The notes beneath the pieces were generated by a model. It searched no databases. It worked only from the letters and a program-made list of their open reading frames with translations, and was not told the origin of the DNA. Positions 34,982 through 43,171 of a stretch of DNA of 64,000 bases are shown piece by piece (the first letter of the stretch is position 1; each line of letters starts with the position of its first letter). The stretch is from Marimicrobium sp913061115. Lineage in GTDB: Bacteria > Pseudomonadota > Gammaproteobacteria > Pseudomonadales > Halieaceae. The position numbers and the translations under genes are program-made. The stretch is taken from NCBI RefSeq assembly GCF_047729875.1, contig NZ_CP159826.1, positions 372,001-436,000 on the forward strand, given 5' to 3'.

Positions 34982-36403
34982 TTATCGAGTGCTCTTTAGG
35001 AGTTGATCGACGATGCGTTCGAGTTGCTTAAGATTATTACACTCAGCGCTAAAATGACAAGCGCTTTGGTAACGCAGCATTTCTGAATCACCGCTACCCC
35101 AGGCTCTGCGTGACTCGGGGTTGAGCCAGATTACCTGCCGTGCGCGCTGGAAAATGCTTTGCAGTATCTCCAGTTTCGGATCGCCGTTATTATTGCGGGC
35201 ATCCCCGAGAATGATCACTGTCGTATTACTGTTGATGTCGTCCAGTGCCAGTTTGGAGAAGTCCATGAGGCTATTGCCGTAATCCGTGGCGCCGCCGTAT
35301 TTCCAGTTAACCAGTTCGATGGCTTTCTCGACAGGATAGTCATCAAAATATGTGCTCACTTCGCCCAAGTGGCTTGAAAAAGCAAAACTGCGTACCTTTG
35401 GTAGAATATCTTGCAGGCTGTAGAGGAACAGGAGTAAAAATTTCGAGTAGGCAGCGACGGAACCACTGACATCACATATCGCCAATATCTGCGGCTTTTC
35501 CTTTTTTACTTGTCGCCAAAAGGTATTGAACATGACGCCATCATTGGGGATGCCCTTGCGCAGAGTCTTGGCCATATTCAGTTGGCCGCGTTTAAGTCGC
35601 CTGCGTTTGTGTGAATGGCGGCTGGCCAGTTTTTTGGCCATCTTCCGTATCAACTCATGCACCTTGTGAAGGTATATATGCTCGATATTGTTTAGCCGCG
35701 TTTTGCTCAGAATGTCGTCCATGAATTGCTGGGTTTTACCCTCGGCGTGCAATAGATATTCTCGCTCCACATAATCACGTACCTGCTGCCGCAGGATATC
35801 GCGGTAGCGTTGGAGCACGGCCAGTGCTGGACTCTCAGCTCTTTCCAGTTCAATCACTGCGTTGCGAACTTGCTCCTCACCCATCGCATCGAGTATTCGC
35901 CTAGTGAACTGGCCTTTTTGCGTAAACATTTGAATTTTCTGCAGGTCTACGCGTTGTGCCGCCGCATTAATCGCGAGGGTTAGCTCATTACGGTTGTTGT
36001 TAAGCAGGTTCTGCATTAAGGGGGTCTGCAACAGAGATTCTAGGGACGGATTTTTTTCCGAAGCCAGTTCCAGTGCTGAGAGTTGGCTGCCGGAAAAATC
36101 TTCTGTCTGCGCGGCAGTGTCATCTGTCGAGTCTAGGTCTTTGTTTTCGTCCTGGTCGCTGGGCATGTCCGAAGAGGAAAAATCAGCGAGGTCCTGTTGA
36201 AAAAACCGATCGAAGCAGTCCAGAAAGATCACTTCTTCTGCGGGCGTCTTCGCCAGTGTCATCGCCAGGCCGTCGCGCAACAGATTGCGATCGGAGTAAC
36301 CCAGCGTAGTGGTTACCCCCACGGCATCTAATGTCTCTGCTGGAGAAACTCTTATGTCGTGGCTGCGCAAGACCTGAATAAAATCGACAAGATTGGACTG
36401 CAT
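34982..36403 (-). CDS. VWA domain protein (CoxE-like), MoxR partner
   Basis: A 473-residue protein. The N-terminal half is helical and low-complexity acidic at ~85-125. The C-terminal half is a von Willebrand A domain with MIDAS motif DVSGS at about residue 318, a conserved Thr in 'YGGATDYGNSL', and a later Asp in 'IILGDARNN'. Such VWA proteins work with MoxR AAA ATPases as chaperones for metal or cofactor insertion into enzyme complexes. The MoxR gene is directly upstream in the same direction, 56 bases away. Confidence 0.85.
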   Translation of the reverse strand: MQSNLVDFIQVLRSHDIRVSPAETLDAVGVTTTLGYSDRNLLRDGLAMTLAKTPAEEVIFLDCFDRFFQQDLADFSSSDMPSDQDENKDLDSTDDTAAQTEDFSGSQLSALELASEKNPSLESLLQTPLMQNLLNNNRNELTLAINAAAQRVDLQKIQMFTQKGQFTRRILDAMGEEQVRNAVIELERAESPALAVLQRYRDILRQQVRDYVEREYLLHAEGKTQQFMDDILSKTRLNNIEHIYLHKVHELIRKMAKKLASRHSHKRRRLKRGQLNMAKTLRKGIPNDGVMFNTFWRQVKKEKPQILAICDVSGSVAAYSKFLLLFLYSLQDILPKVRSFAFSSHLGEVSTYFDDYPVEKAIELVNWKYGGATDYGNSLMDFSKLALDDINSNTTVIILGDARNNNGDPKLEILQSIFQRARQVIWLNPESRRAWGSGDSEMLRYQSACHFSAECNNLKQLERIVDQLLKSTR

Positions 36404-36459
36404 GGTCCCTGATTCCCCGTGCTGTTATTGTCAGCCAAGTTTTTTTCAGCGGCTGATGA

Positions 36460-37413
36460 TTATCCTGTGCGTGTGTCTGATGAGCTAGTACTCAAAAGGC
36501 TGCGCAATTCGCTATCCGTGGCTTCGATATCTTCCTCATATTTCAACAGGACATTGAGCGTGCTGCGGACCAGCTCTTCTTCTAACTGATTGGCATGTAA
36601 CAGCACTAGGCTGCGCGCCCAATCGATGGTTTCTGAAATAGCCGGCGCTTTCTTTAGGTCCAGCTGTCGCAACGAGTGCACAAACCCCACGAGTTGGTGA
36701 CGCAACTGTTCATTCACGTCCGGGACGCGGCTGCGAATGATTCGCTCTTCGAGCTCCACTGTCGGGAACGGAATATACAAGTGGAGGCACCTCCGTTTGA
36801 GTGCATCGGAAATATCCCGTGTGTTATTGCTGGTTAGGAATACCATGGGAGTCGTGCGAGCTTTTACTGTGCCAATTTCAGGAATAGATATCTGGTAATC
36901 AGACAAAATTTCCAGCAATAATGATTCGAACTCATAATCAGATTTGTCGACTTCATCGATCAGTAAAATGGCGCCTTTTTCCTGCTGCATGGCTTTGAGT
37001 AAAGGGCGTGGCTCCAGGAATTCCTCAGAGTAGAAAATGTCACCAAACTGATGCAACTTCGCGACGGACTCAGCGAGGCCGGTTGCCCCTTGCAATAAAT
37101 CCCCGAGCTTTTCCTTCAGCACCTGTGTGTACAGTAACTGTTTCCCGTACTTCCACTCGTAGAGTGCCTTGGCCTCATCCAAACCTTCATAACATTGCAG
37201 GCGAATTAGCGGTGTATCGAGTAACAGAGCAATCGTTTTAGCCAGCTCTGTCTTGCCTACACCCGGGGGGCCCTCAATCAGAATAGGTTTACGTAACTGA
37301 AAAGCCAAAAAGACAGCTGTCGCAATCTTACGGCTACAGATGTAACCGAAAGATTCAAAACCCTGCTCAATGAGCTCAACAGACTCAAGCTGCGGAAAAT
37401 GTTGTGTGTGCAA
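36460..37413 (-). CDS. MoxR-type AAA+ ATPase
   Basis: A 317-residue AAA+ ATPase with Walker A GPPGVGKTE (~46-53), Walker B ILLIDEVDKS, sensor region LTSNNTRDISDALKRRC and arginine finger. MoxR proteins remodel complexes with a VWA partner; the partner is encoded next, downstream. The target complex is unknown: no carbon monoxide dehydrogenase or methanol dehydrogenase genes are near. Confidence 0.9.
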   Translation of the reverse strand: MHTQHFPQLESVELIEQGFESFGYICSRKIATAVFLAFQLRKPILIEGPPGVGKTELAKTIALLLDTPLIRLQCYEGLDEAKALYEWKYGKQLLYTQVLKEKLGDLLQGATGLAESVAKLHQFGDIFYSEEFLEPRPLLKAMQQEKGAILLIDEVDKSDYEFESLLLEILSDYQISIPEIGTVKARTTPMVFLTSNNTRDISDALKRRCLHLYIPFPTVELEERIIRSRVPDVNEQLRHQLVGFVHSLRQLDLKKAPAISETIDWARSLVLLHANQLEEELVRSTLNVLLKYEEDIEATDSELRSLLSTSSSDTRTG

Positions 37414-37472
37414 CGGAATACCTCGATTCTCAAGCGGCTATTGTACGCGATACTCGCTGAGAGAAAACATGC

Positions 37473-38480
37473 TTATCCGCCGGTTGTATTCATAAAGCGA
37501 ACGATGTCGGGTGCCTCGTCTAGGTCGAAGTGATGGCTTTCGGGCTTTATGGACATAGCATTGATGATGGTTCTCTTGAGTGTGTCCAGTGTGTAATCTT
37601 TCGCGCGGATTACTCCGCGCAGGTCGACCGAGTGTTCATTGCCTAGGCACAGCAGCAGCTGCCCTTCAGCGGTCACGCGCACCCGATTACACAGATGGCA
37701 AAAGTTATGACTATGAGGGGAAATAAAGCCGATCCGCGTTGGGCCGCCTGTGGTGCGGAAGTAGCGAGCGGGGCCAGCGGTGTCTTCTGGGTCACCCAGT
37801 GGTTCCAGTGTGTACTGTCTCGAAATAATGTCGCGCAATGCCTCGCTGCTGCAGAAGCTCAAGGCGCGGTCGTGCTCATCAATTAGCCCCAATGGCATCT
37901 CTTCGATAAAAGCGATATCAATATTGCGTTGATAGGCGAAATTGACCAGATCAAGTACTTCATCCTCGTTGCGACCCTTGAGGATGACTGCATTGAGCCT
38001 TATCTGCTCGAAGCCCGCTTCAATAGCCGCGTCGATGCCCGCGATGACCTGGTTCAGGTTGCCATGTCGTGTGAGTTGGCGAAATCTGCGGGGTTGCAGA
38101 CTATCTAGACTAATATTGATGCGAGTCACGCCAAGTTCGTGCAAATCTGAAGCCATACGATGTAGCTGCGAGCCATTGGTTGTTATCGCCAATTGGTCAA
38201 GACCGGGCAGTTGCCCAAGGGGTTCGATTAACGCCAAAATATTGTTGCGGATCAGGGGTTCGCCCCCAGTGAGGCGTATCTTGCCAACACCGAGCTCAAC
38301 AAAGGCGCGCGCTACCTCTTGTATCTCTTCCAGCGTTAGCACCTGTTCTTTTGGAGTAAATGTCATGTCCTCCGCCATGCAGTAGACGCAGCGAAAGTCG
38401 CAGCGATCGGTGACGGAGAGGCGGACGTAGTCAACCCGACGCTGAAAGCGATCGATCAGTACCTGAGGAAGGTCATTCAT
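37473..38480 (-). CDS. moaA: GTP 3',8-cyclase (molybdenum cofactor synthesis)
   Basis: A 335-residue radical SAM enzyme that turns GTP into 3',8-cyclo-7,8-dihydro-GTP with MoaC. The N-terminal cluster motif is CDFRCVYC (C-x3-C-x2-C), the C-terminal cluster motif is CHLCNRVRVTAEGQLLLCL, and the essential C-terminal Gly-Gly is present. The window contains two molybdopterin oxidoreductases that need this cofactor. It lies 59 bases upstream of the MoxR gene. Confidence 0.96.
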   Translation of the reverse strand: MNDLPQVLIDRFQRRVDYVRLSVTDRCDFRCVYCMAEDMTFTPKEQVLTLEEIQEVARAFVELGVGKIRLTGGEPLIRNNILALIEPLGQLPGLDQLAITTNGSQLHRMASDLHELGVTRINISLDSLQPRRFRQLTRHGNLNQVIAGIDAAIEAGFEQIRLNAVILKGRNEDEVLDLVNFAYQRNIDIAFIEEMPLGLIDEHDRALSFCSSEALRDIISRQYTLEPLGDPEDTAGPARYFRTTGGPTRIGFISPHSHNFCHLCNRVRVTAEGQLLLCLGNEHSVDLRGVIRAKDYTLDTLKRTIINAMSIKPESHHFDLDEAPDIVRFMNTTGG

Positions 38481-38580
38481 AATGTCATCGAGTGTAGCGC
38501 TTTGCAGCGCACTGCTCCAGTGTGGGGTTTACACCAACCGATGACTGGGACAGGATGGTTGCTAATATCATACTCAGGGG

Positions 38581-39966
38581 ATGAATTTGTCGTCGATAGG
38601 TCAGTGGGCTCTTTGGGTGGGACCTGTGTTGGGAACAGTGGCTGCGGCCGTCAGTATGTCCGCCGGCTACGGTTCGGATATGGCTATCGTCGGATTTGTC
38701 GCGGTGTTGTGTGTCATCTGGTGGATATTTGAGCCGGTCCCTATACCTGTTACCTCGCTATTGCCGCTAGCGATATTGCCTTTATTGGGTGTGCTGAGTC
38801 CCAGTGAAGTCGGCGAAGCCTATGGCTCACCCTTGATCTTGCTGCTGCTCGGTGGCTTTTTACTGTCGAAGGCGATGGAACACTCTGGCGCGCATCGCCG
38901 CATAGCGCTGGGTATGGTGGCGTTGTTCGGGGTTAGCAGTGGTCGTCGGCTCGTGATGGGTTTTATGGCAGCGGCGGCCGTGCTGAGTATGTGGATATCC
39001 AACACGGCCACAGCGCTAATGCTCTTGCCTGTTGCGTTGGCAGTGCTTGACGCTGTTGACGACAAGTCGCGCCTCGCGCCTCCTCTGCTACTCGGCATTG
39101 CTTATGCCGCGAATATTGGGGGCCTAGGAACACCCATAGGTACGCCCCCGAATCTGATCTTTATGCAGGTCTACCAGGAAACGACTGGGCAGGTGATTAG
39201 TTTTACTCAGTGGATGGGTTGGGCGCTACCGGTCGTTGTATTGATGGTGCCAGCCATGGCCCTGATATTGACACGCAATTTGAGGGGTGCGTTGGAGTTA
39301 CAATTACCTGAGGTGGGGCCTTGGCGTTCACATGAGCGCCGCGTAATGGTGGTGTTTGGCTTGACCGCTCTTGCCTGGATTACGCGCAGTGAACCCTTTG
39401 GTGGCTGGAAGGCATGGTTGGACTTGCCGCAGGCTAACGATGCGTCTGTGGCTTTGCTCGCGGTGGTGGCTCTGTTTCTTGTGCCCGACGGTAAGGGCCA
39501 GCGTCTGTTGAGCTGGGAGCGCGCCAGTACCATTCCGTGGGGCGTATTGTTGTTGTTTGCGGGCGGTATTTGTCTTGCAAAGGGGTTTGTGAGTTCGGGG
39601 ATGAGTGACTTGATCGGGCTGTGGCTGACGGAAATGATCAGTATGCCTATGTACTTACTGATGGCGCTTGTTTGCCTATTGGTGACTTTTATGACCGAAG
39701 GGACGTCCAATACGGCCAGCACCGCACTGCTAATGCCGATACTGGCAGCAGCGGCGCTGGCGGCGGGAATCTCGCCGGAATTAATCATGGTGCCGGCAGC
39801 GATGAGTGCCAGTTGTGCCTTCATGTTGCCTGTTGCTACGGGGCCTAACACAGTCGTGTTTGGCACCGGACAGATCACCATTGCCCGAATGGCGCGAGAG
39901 GGTTTTATTATCAACCTTCTAGGGGCAGCGGTTATCAGCAGCGTATGCTACCTGTTGCTCACGTGA
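38581..39966 (+). CDS. DASS/SLC13-family anion:Na+ symporter
   Basis: A 461-residue membrane protein with about 11-12 hydrophobic segments and the signature SNT-x-T motifs of the divalent-anion:sodium symporter family. These are 'ISNTATALMLLPVALAVLD', a NIGGLGTPIGTPPN loop and 'TEGTSNTASTALLMP'. Members move dicarboxylates, phosphate or sulfate; the substrate cannot be told. The GTPPN loop resembles sodium-coupled dicarboxylate carriers. It diverges from moaA. Confidence 0.92.
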   Translation: MNLSSIGQWALWVGPVLGTVAAAVSMSAGYGSDMAIVGFVAVLCVIWWIFEPVPIPVTSLLPLAILPLLGVLSPSEVGEAYGSPLILLLLGGFLLSKAMEHSGAHRRIALGMVALFGVSSGRRLVMGFMAAAAVLSMWISNTATALMLLPVALAVLDAVDDKSRLAPPLLLGIAYAANIGGLGTPIGTPPNLIFMQVYQETTGQVISFTQWMGWALPVVVLMVPAMALILTRNLRGALELQLPEVGPWRSHERRVMVVFGLTALAWITRSEPFGGWKAWLDLPQANDASVALLAVVALFLVPDGKGQRLLSWERASTIPWGVLLLFAGGICLAKGFVSSGMSDLIGLWLTEMISMPMYLLMALVCLLVTFMTEGTSNTASTALLMPILAAAALAAGISPELIMVPAAMSASCAFMLPVATGPNTVVFGTGQITIARMAREGFIINLLGAAVISSVCYLLLT

Positions 39967-39990
39967 GCCGAGGCACCGCTAGAAGAGACG

Positions 39991-40470
39991 CTAGAGCAGG
40001 GCCATCATAGTTTCGGCAGAGCTCACGTCTACGCCCGCACCCTCTTCTACATTCAGATGGCTAACGGCGCCGTCCTCAACAATCATGGCAAAGCGCTGGC
40101 TGCGCATACCCATGCCAAATCCATTGCCATCCAATTCCAAGCCAAGTGCTGCCGCAAAGTCTCCGTTGCCGTCCGCCAGCATTAACAGTGCTTCTGCATT
40201 TTGGGCTTTACCCCAGGCGCCCATTACGAAGCCATCATTTACTGACATACAGACGATAGTGTCTACGCCTTTGGCTTTGATCTTGTCAGCGTTTACCACG
40301 TACCCGGGTAAGTGAGTGATACTACAGCCTGGCGTGAACGCTCCCGGCACGGCGAACAACAGCACTTTTTTGCCGGCGAAAATCTCGTCAGTGGTGATGT
40401 CTGTTGGACCTTTTTCGCCCATGGTCTTCATTGTGCAGGCGGGAATTTTGTCTCCGGTCTTAATAGTCAT
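39991..40470 (-). CDS. Peroxiredoxin (Prx5/AhpC-TSA type)
   Basis: A 159-residue thiol peroxidase that reduces peroxides with glutaredoxin or thioredoxin. The peroxidatic Cys is C49 in PGAFTPGCS (the usual Thr after Pro is Gly here). The AI/V-SVND and 'GFGMGMRSQRFAMIVEDG' segments follow. I chose the ATG at 40,470; the longer frame adds a hydrophobic leader without family match. The start is 51 bases from the divergent methyltransferase gene. Confidence 0.92.
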   Translation of the reverse strand: MTIKTGDKIPACTMKTMGEKGPTDITTDEIFAGKKVLLFAVPGAFTPGCSITHLPGYVVNADKIKAKGVDTIVCMSVNDGFVMGAWGKAQNAEALLMLADGNGDFAAALGLELDGNGFGMGMRSQRFAMIVEDGAVSHLNVEEGAGVDVSSAETMMALL

Positions 40471-40521
40471 GTTACGCTCCAGTAGAAATATAGTGTCCAA
40501 AGTGAGCAGGAATAGTACCAG

Positions 40522-41169
40522 ATGTTGGGTGAAATACACTGTCTCCTGTGCAAGGGAGTCGAAATAATGTCTTACTTTAGGGACAGGAACCGCTCCTATT
40601 TGTGTTGCAGTACCTGCGGGCTGGTGTTCGTGCCGCCCGCCGAGTATGTGTCCCGGTGTGCCGAGAAAGCTGAGTATGAATTACATCAAAATGACATTGA
40701 CGACCTTGGTTACCGAAAGTTCCTGTCGCGATTGATGTCTCCCCTCGTCGAGCGGCTATCCCCCGGCGCCCATGGCCTGGACTTCGGTTGCGGCCCGGGG
40801 CCGGCTCTGGCGTATATGTTGCGGGACATTGGATTTGAGGTGTCTCTCTACGACAGTTTCTTCGTGCCCGATGAGGGCCCACTGGATGCGGAGTATGATT
40901 TTATTTGCGCCACTGAGGTGGTCGAACACCTGCATCGTCCCGCACAGGAGCTGGAACGTTTATGGTCGTTGCTGCGTCCGGGTGGCTGGATGGGCGTTAT
41001 GACCAAGTTAGTCCTTGATCGCACTGCGTTTGCCCGCTGGCACTATAAAAATGACCCCACGCATGTGTGCTTTTTTAGTGTGGACACGTGGCGTTGGTGG
41101 GCACGGAATCATGATGCCAGTTTGGAAATCATTGGGGCAGACGTCATCTTGCTCCAGAGAGCGTCCTAA
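40522..41169 (+). CDS. Zinc-finger class I SAM-dependent methyltransferase
   Basis: A 215-residue protein. The N-terminus carries a zinc-knuckle-like set (C7..C10 and C29..C32, CLLC / CCSTCG). The class I methyltransferase core has the SAM motif 'GLDFGCGPGPAL' at ~85 and an acidic motif II (DFICATEVVEHL). It belongs to the broad group that methylates small or macromolecular targets; no target is known. It is convergent with the phaD-like gene, whose 3' end overlaps it by four bases. Confidence 0.82.
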   Translation: MLGEIHCLLCKGVEIMSYFRDRNRSYLCCSTCGLVFVPPAEYVSRCAEKAEYELHQNDIDDLGYRKFLSRLMSPLVERLSPGAHGLDFGCGPGPALAYMLRDIGFEVSLYDSFFVPDEGPLDAEYDFICATEVVEHLHRPAQELERLWSLLRPGGWMGVMTKLVLDRTAFARWHYKNDPTHVCFFSVDTWRWWARNHDASLEIIGADVILLQRAS

Positions 41170-41822
41170 TTGTCCCCGGCCAGCATCTCGATATAAGTGT
41201 CTTCGCACTCGCGGTAAAAACTGAGCTCATCATCACCAAGATAGGGCGCGACCATGGTTAGCAGCTGTAATACGCCCTGGTGAATAGTGACCTGTGGTGA
41301 GCGATTGTCATGCAGCAGGGCTTCGTAGTTGAACCAGAATGTCAGATTCAACGTCATGTTGTCGACCAGTCCGAGCAACTGCTGATCTCTAGCATCAATG
41401 ACGTCCTGTTGCAGGAGTGCCTGACAAATCGCATAAAGAGCAGCACGTTTCAATTGAATCAGTCGCTTGAAACCGCGCTTGATGCTGGAATAGCGTTGCA
41501 GGATGTTGTCGAGATTGTGGTACAAAAAACGGTATTGATACATCTCCTCCATAACGACATAAAGATAGTACCAATTGTCTTCCGCGCTCCCACGCCCAGT
41601 GCTTAGAGGGCGTTCTATTGGAGCCGTTAGAGTATGACTCATGCCCAGCTCGTATTGCTGGAATAGCTCGGCAATGATCTGATCTTTACCTTTGAAATGG
41701 TAATAGAGATTGCCGGGGCTGATATCCATTTCATTGGCAATGTCTATAGTCGTAGTGTCGGCCTCGCCCTCCTCATTAAACAGCGCGAGGCTAGTGTGGA
41801 GAATACGGTCCCTTGTTTTCAT
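41166..41822 (-). CDS. phaD: PhaD-like TetR-family regulator
   Basis: A 218-residue TetR protein with the start 'MKTRDRILHTSLALFNEEGE' and an HTH with 'ISPGNLYYHFKGKDQI', very like Pseudomonas PhaD. PhaD activates phasin and PHA-synthesis genes and senses a PHA-degradation intermediate. It follows the phasin gene by 12 bases in the same direction, which supports the link. The PhaD name is a likely, not proven, orthology. Confidence 0.7.
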   Translation of the reverse strand: MKTRDRILHTSLALFNEEGEADTTTIDIANEMDISPGNLYYHFKGKDQIIAELFQQYELGMSHTLTAPIERPLSTGRGSAEDNWYYLYVVMEEMYQYRFLYHNLDNILQRYSSIKRGFKRLIQLKRAALYAICQALLQQDVIDARDQQLLGLVDNMTLNLTFWFNYEALLHDNRSPQVTIHQGVLQLLTMVAPYLGDDELSFYRECEDTYIEMLAGDN

Positions 41823-41834
41823 GCTAGGTCGGCA

Positions 41835-42329
41835 TCAGACTTTACGTTTTTTTGCGGCGGCTTTGGCCCGAGGCGGGCTTTTTTTGCTGGCCCCTCCCCG
41901 AGCGGGAGATGCCGTGGCGACGGGTTTTTTGGTCCGGGTAGCGGCCTTGCCTGTGGAGGTGCTATTGCTGCGCTGCTCTGCAAGCGCCTTGCTGAGTCGG
42001 TCTACTTTCCTGGTGAGCTGGTCGACTTTTTTGTGTAGGGCTGCCAAGTCTTCGATGCGGGCTGGTCGCTGATTATGAAAATTTTCGCGGACTCGGTTGA
42101 TTCGTTCTTCCACCGAATGCCGGGCTGCGATGGTGCTACCCTTGGCATCCTCTTCCAGGGCGGTGCCGGCTTTCACCAGATCACGAAACAATTTTGGTGG
42201 CTCGAGTGCTTTTTCCAATCTTCCCTGTGCGTCCTCCACGGCTTTGCCGTAGGCACCTAAACCCGCGAGCCATATATTTTTGGCGATTTCACTGGCTTTG
42301 TCTGTGACCTTACTCTTTTCATCATCCAT
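41835..42329 (-). CDS. Phasin family protein with basic C-terminal tail (PhaF-like)
   Basis: A 164-residue protein. The N-terminal ~100 residues carry the phasin motif 'AKNIWLAGLGAYGKAVEDAQ' and a coiled coil with a heptad-like LTRKVDRLSK. The C-terminal 50 residues are rich in Lys/Ala/Pro, like the histone-H1-like tail of PhaF that binds DNA. Phasins coat polyhydroxyalkanoate granules and control their number and segregation. Upstream, a second phasin gene lies across a terminator hairpin. Confidence 0.85.
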   Translation of the reverse strand: MDDEKSKVTDKASEIAKNIWLAGLGAYGKAVEDAQGRLEKALEPPKLFRDLVKAGTALEEDAKGSTIAARHSVEERINRVRENFHNQRPARIEDLAALHKKVDQLTRKVDRLSKALAEQRSNSTSTGKAATRTKKPVATASPARGGASKKSPPRAKAAAKKRKV

Positions 42330-42408
42330 GTCATATGCCTTTTTAGCTACTGACGGTGGGCTACTAGGTTAATGTATTCAATCGGCCCATTAAAACAGAT
42401 TAACAGAC

Positions 42409-42441
42409 AAAAAAAAGGGGCCACAGAGTGGCCCCAAAAAA
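42409..42441 (-). terminator. Intrinsic terminator between the phasin genes
   Basis: GGGGCCAC (42,417-42,424) pairs with GTGGCCCC (42,428-42,435) around a 3-base loop. A-runs flank both sides, so on the minus strand a strong T-run follows. It lies just after the upstream phasin gene and probably separates or attenuates transcription into the next phasin. Confidence 0.85.
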
Positions 42442-42482
42442 TCCTCATAGACAGAGGTAATCAGTTCTGGATGGAGTGCTGC

Positions 42483-42971
42483 TTAGGCAGCAGATTTGAA
42501 GCGTACAGATCCCTTCAATTCTTCAAAGCGTGCTTTGGCTTTTTTCAGTTGAGTTTGCAGAGCTTTGCGGTCAGTTAGATTTTCCAGCTCCAGTTTAGGT
42601 AGATCAATGTCGTCAATAGCGACTTTAGCCACCTTCTCTAGCTTTGCGCCACGCGTGACCAGCTCCATGTAGGCTTTGTCAGCTTTCTTACGGCGCGCTT
42701 TCAGCTCTTTTTGCAAGCTGCCAAACTGTTCCTGTGCTTGGTCGTACGCCTTACCATAGAAGCCAAGGCTAGCCAGAAAAACATTGCGGCCAGTTTCCTG
42801 GGCATTAGCAACAAAATCCGGTGTAGATTTTTTTGCGGTGGCGCGCTTGGCGGCCGGTTTTTTTGTGGCGACAGACTTACGTTTTGCGACAGGCTTGCTC
42901 TTTGCAACAGGCTTGCGCTTGGCAGCGGGCTTACGAGTGGCTTTCGTTGCTGTTTTCTTTGCTTCGGCCAT
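42483..42971 (-). CDS. Phasin family protein with basic N-terminal region (PhaI/PhaF-like)
   Basis: A 162-residue protein. The first ~50 residues are a tandem of Lys/Ala/Pro/Arg-rich short repeats (KPAAKRK, KPVAKSK type). The phasin domain follows, with 'GRNVFLASLGFYGKAYDQAQ' and a coiled helix. The basic part is N-terminal here and C-terminal in the neighbour, a mirrored order. It probably binds granule surface and nucleic acid. A GGAG site precedes the start. Confidence 0.85.
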   Translation of the reverse strand: MAEAKKTATKATRKPAAKRKPVAKSKPVAKRKSVATKKPAAKRATAKKSTPDFVANAQETGRNVFLASLGFYGKAYDQAQEQFGSLQKELKARRKKADKAYMELVTRGAKLEKVAKVAIDDIDLPKLELENLTDRKALQTQLKKAKARFEELKGSVRFKSAA

Positions 42972-43171
42972 GATTCAGCTCCTTGGGAGGGATAAAAAAA
43001 TTTAATGGCCGTTGCCAGCCGTTGGGAAGCAGAATACGGAAGAAAATTAGAATAAACATACTAATGTAAGTCATTTTTTTTACGTTTAGCGTCGTCGCCT
43101 CTCTAGGCGGCCAAACAACAGTGCCTTGCATAAAGGGTCACCGAACAGAGAGCCTTTTGCAATTTTCTGAA

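Noticed and set aside
42820..42971. Repetitive DNA that might be a tandem repeat array
   Set aside because: It is the Lys/Ala/Pro-rich coding repeat of the phasin, not an independent repeat element.
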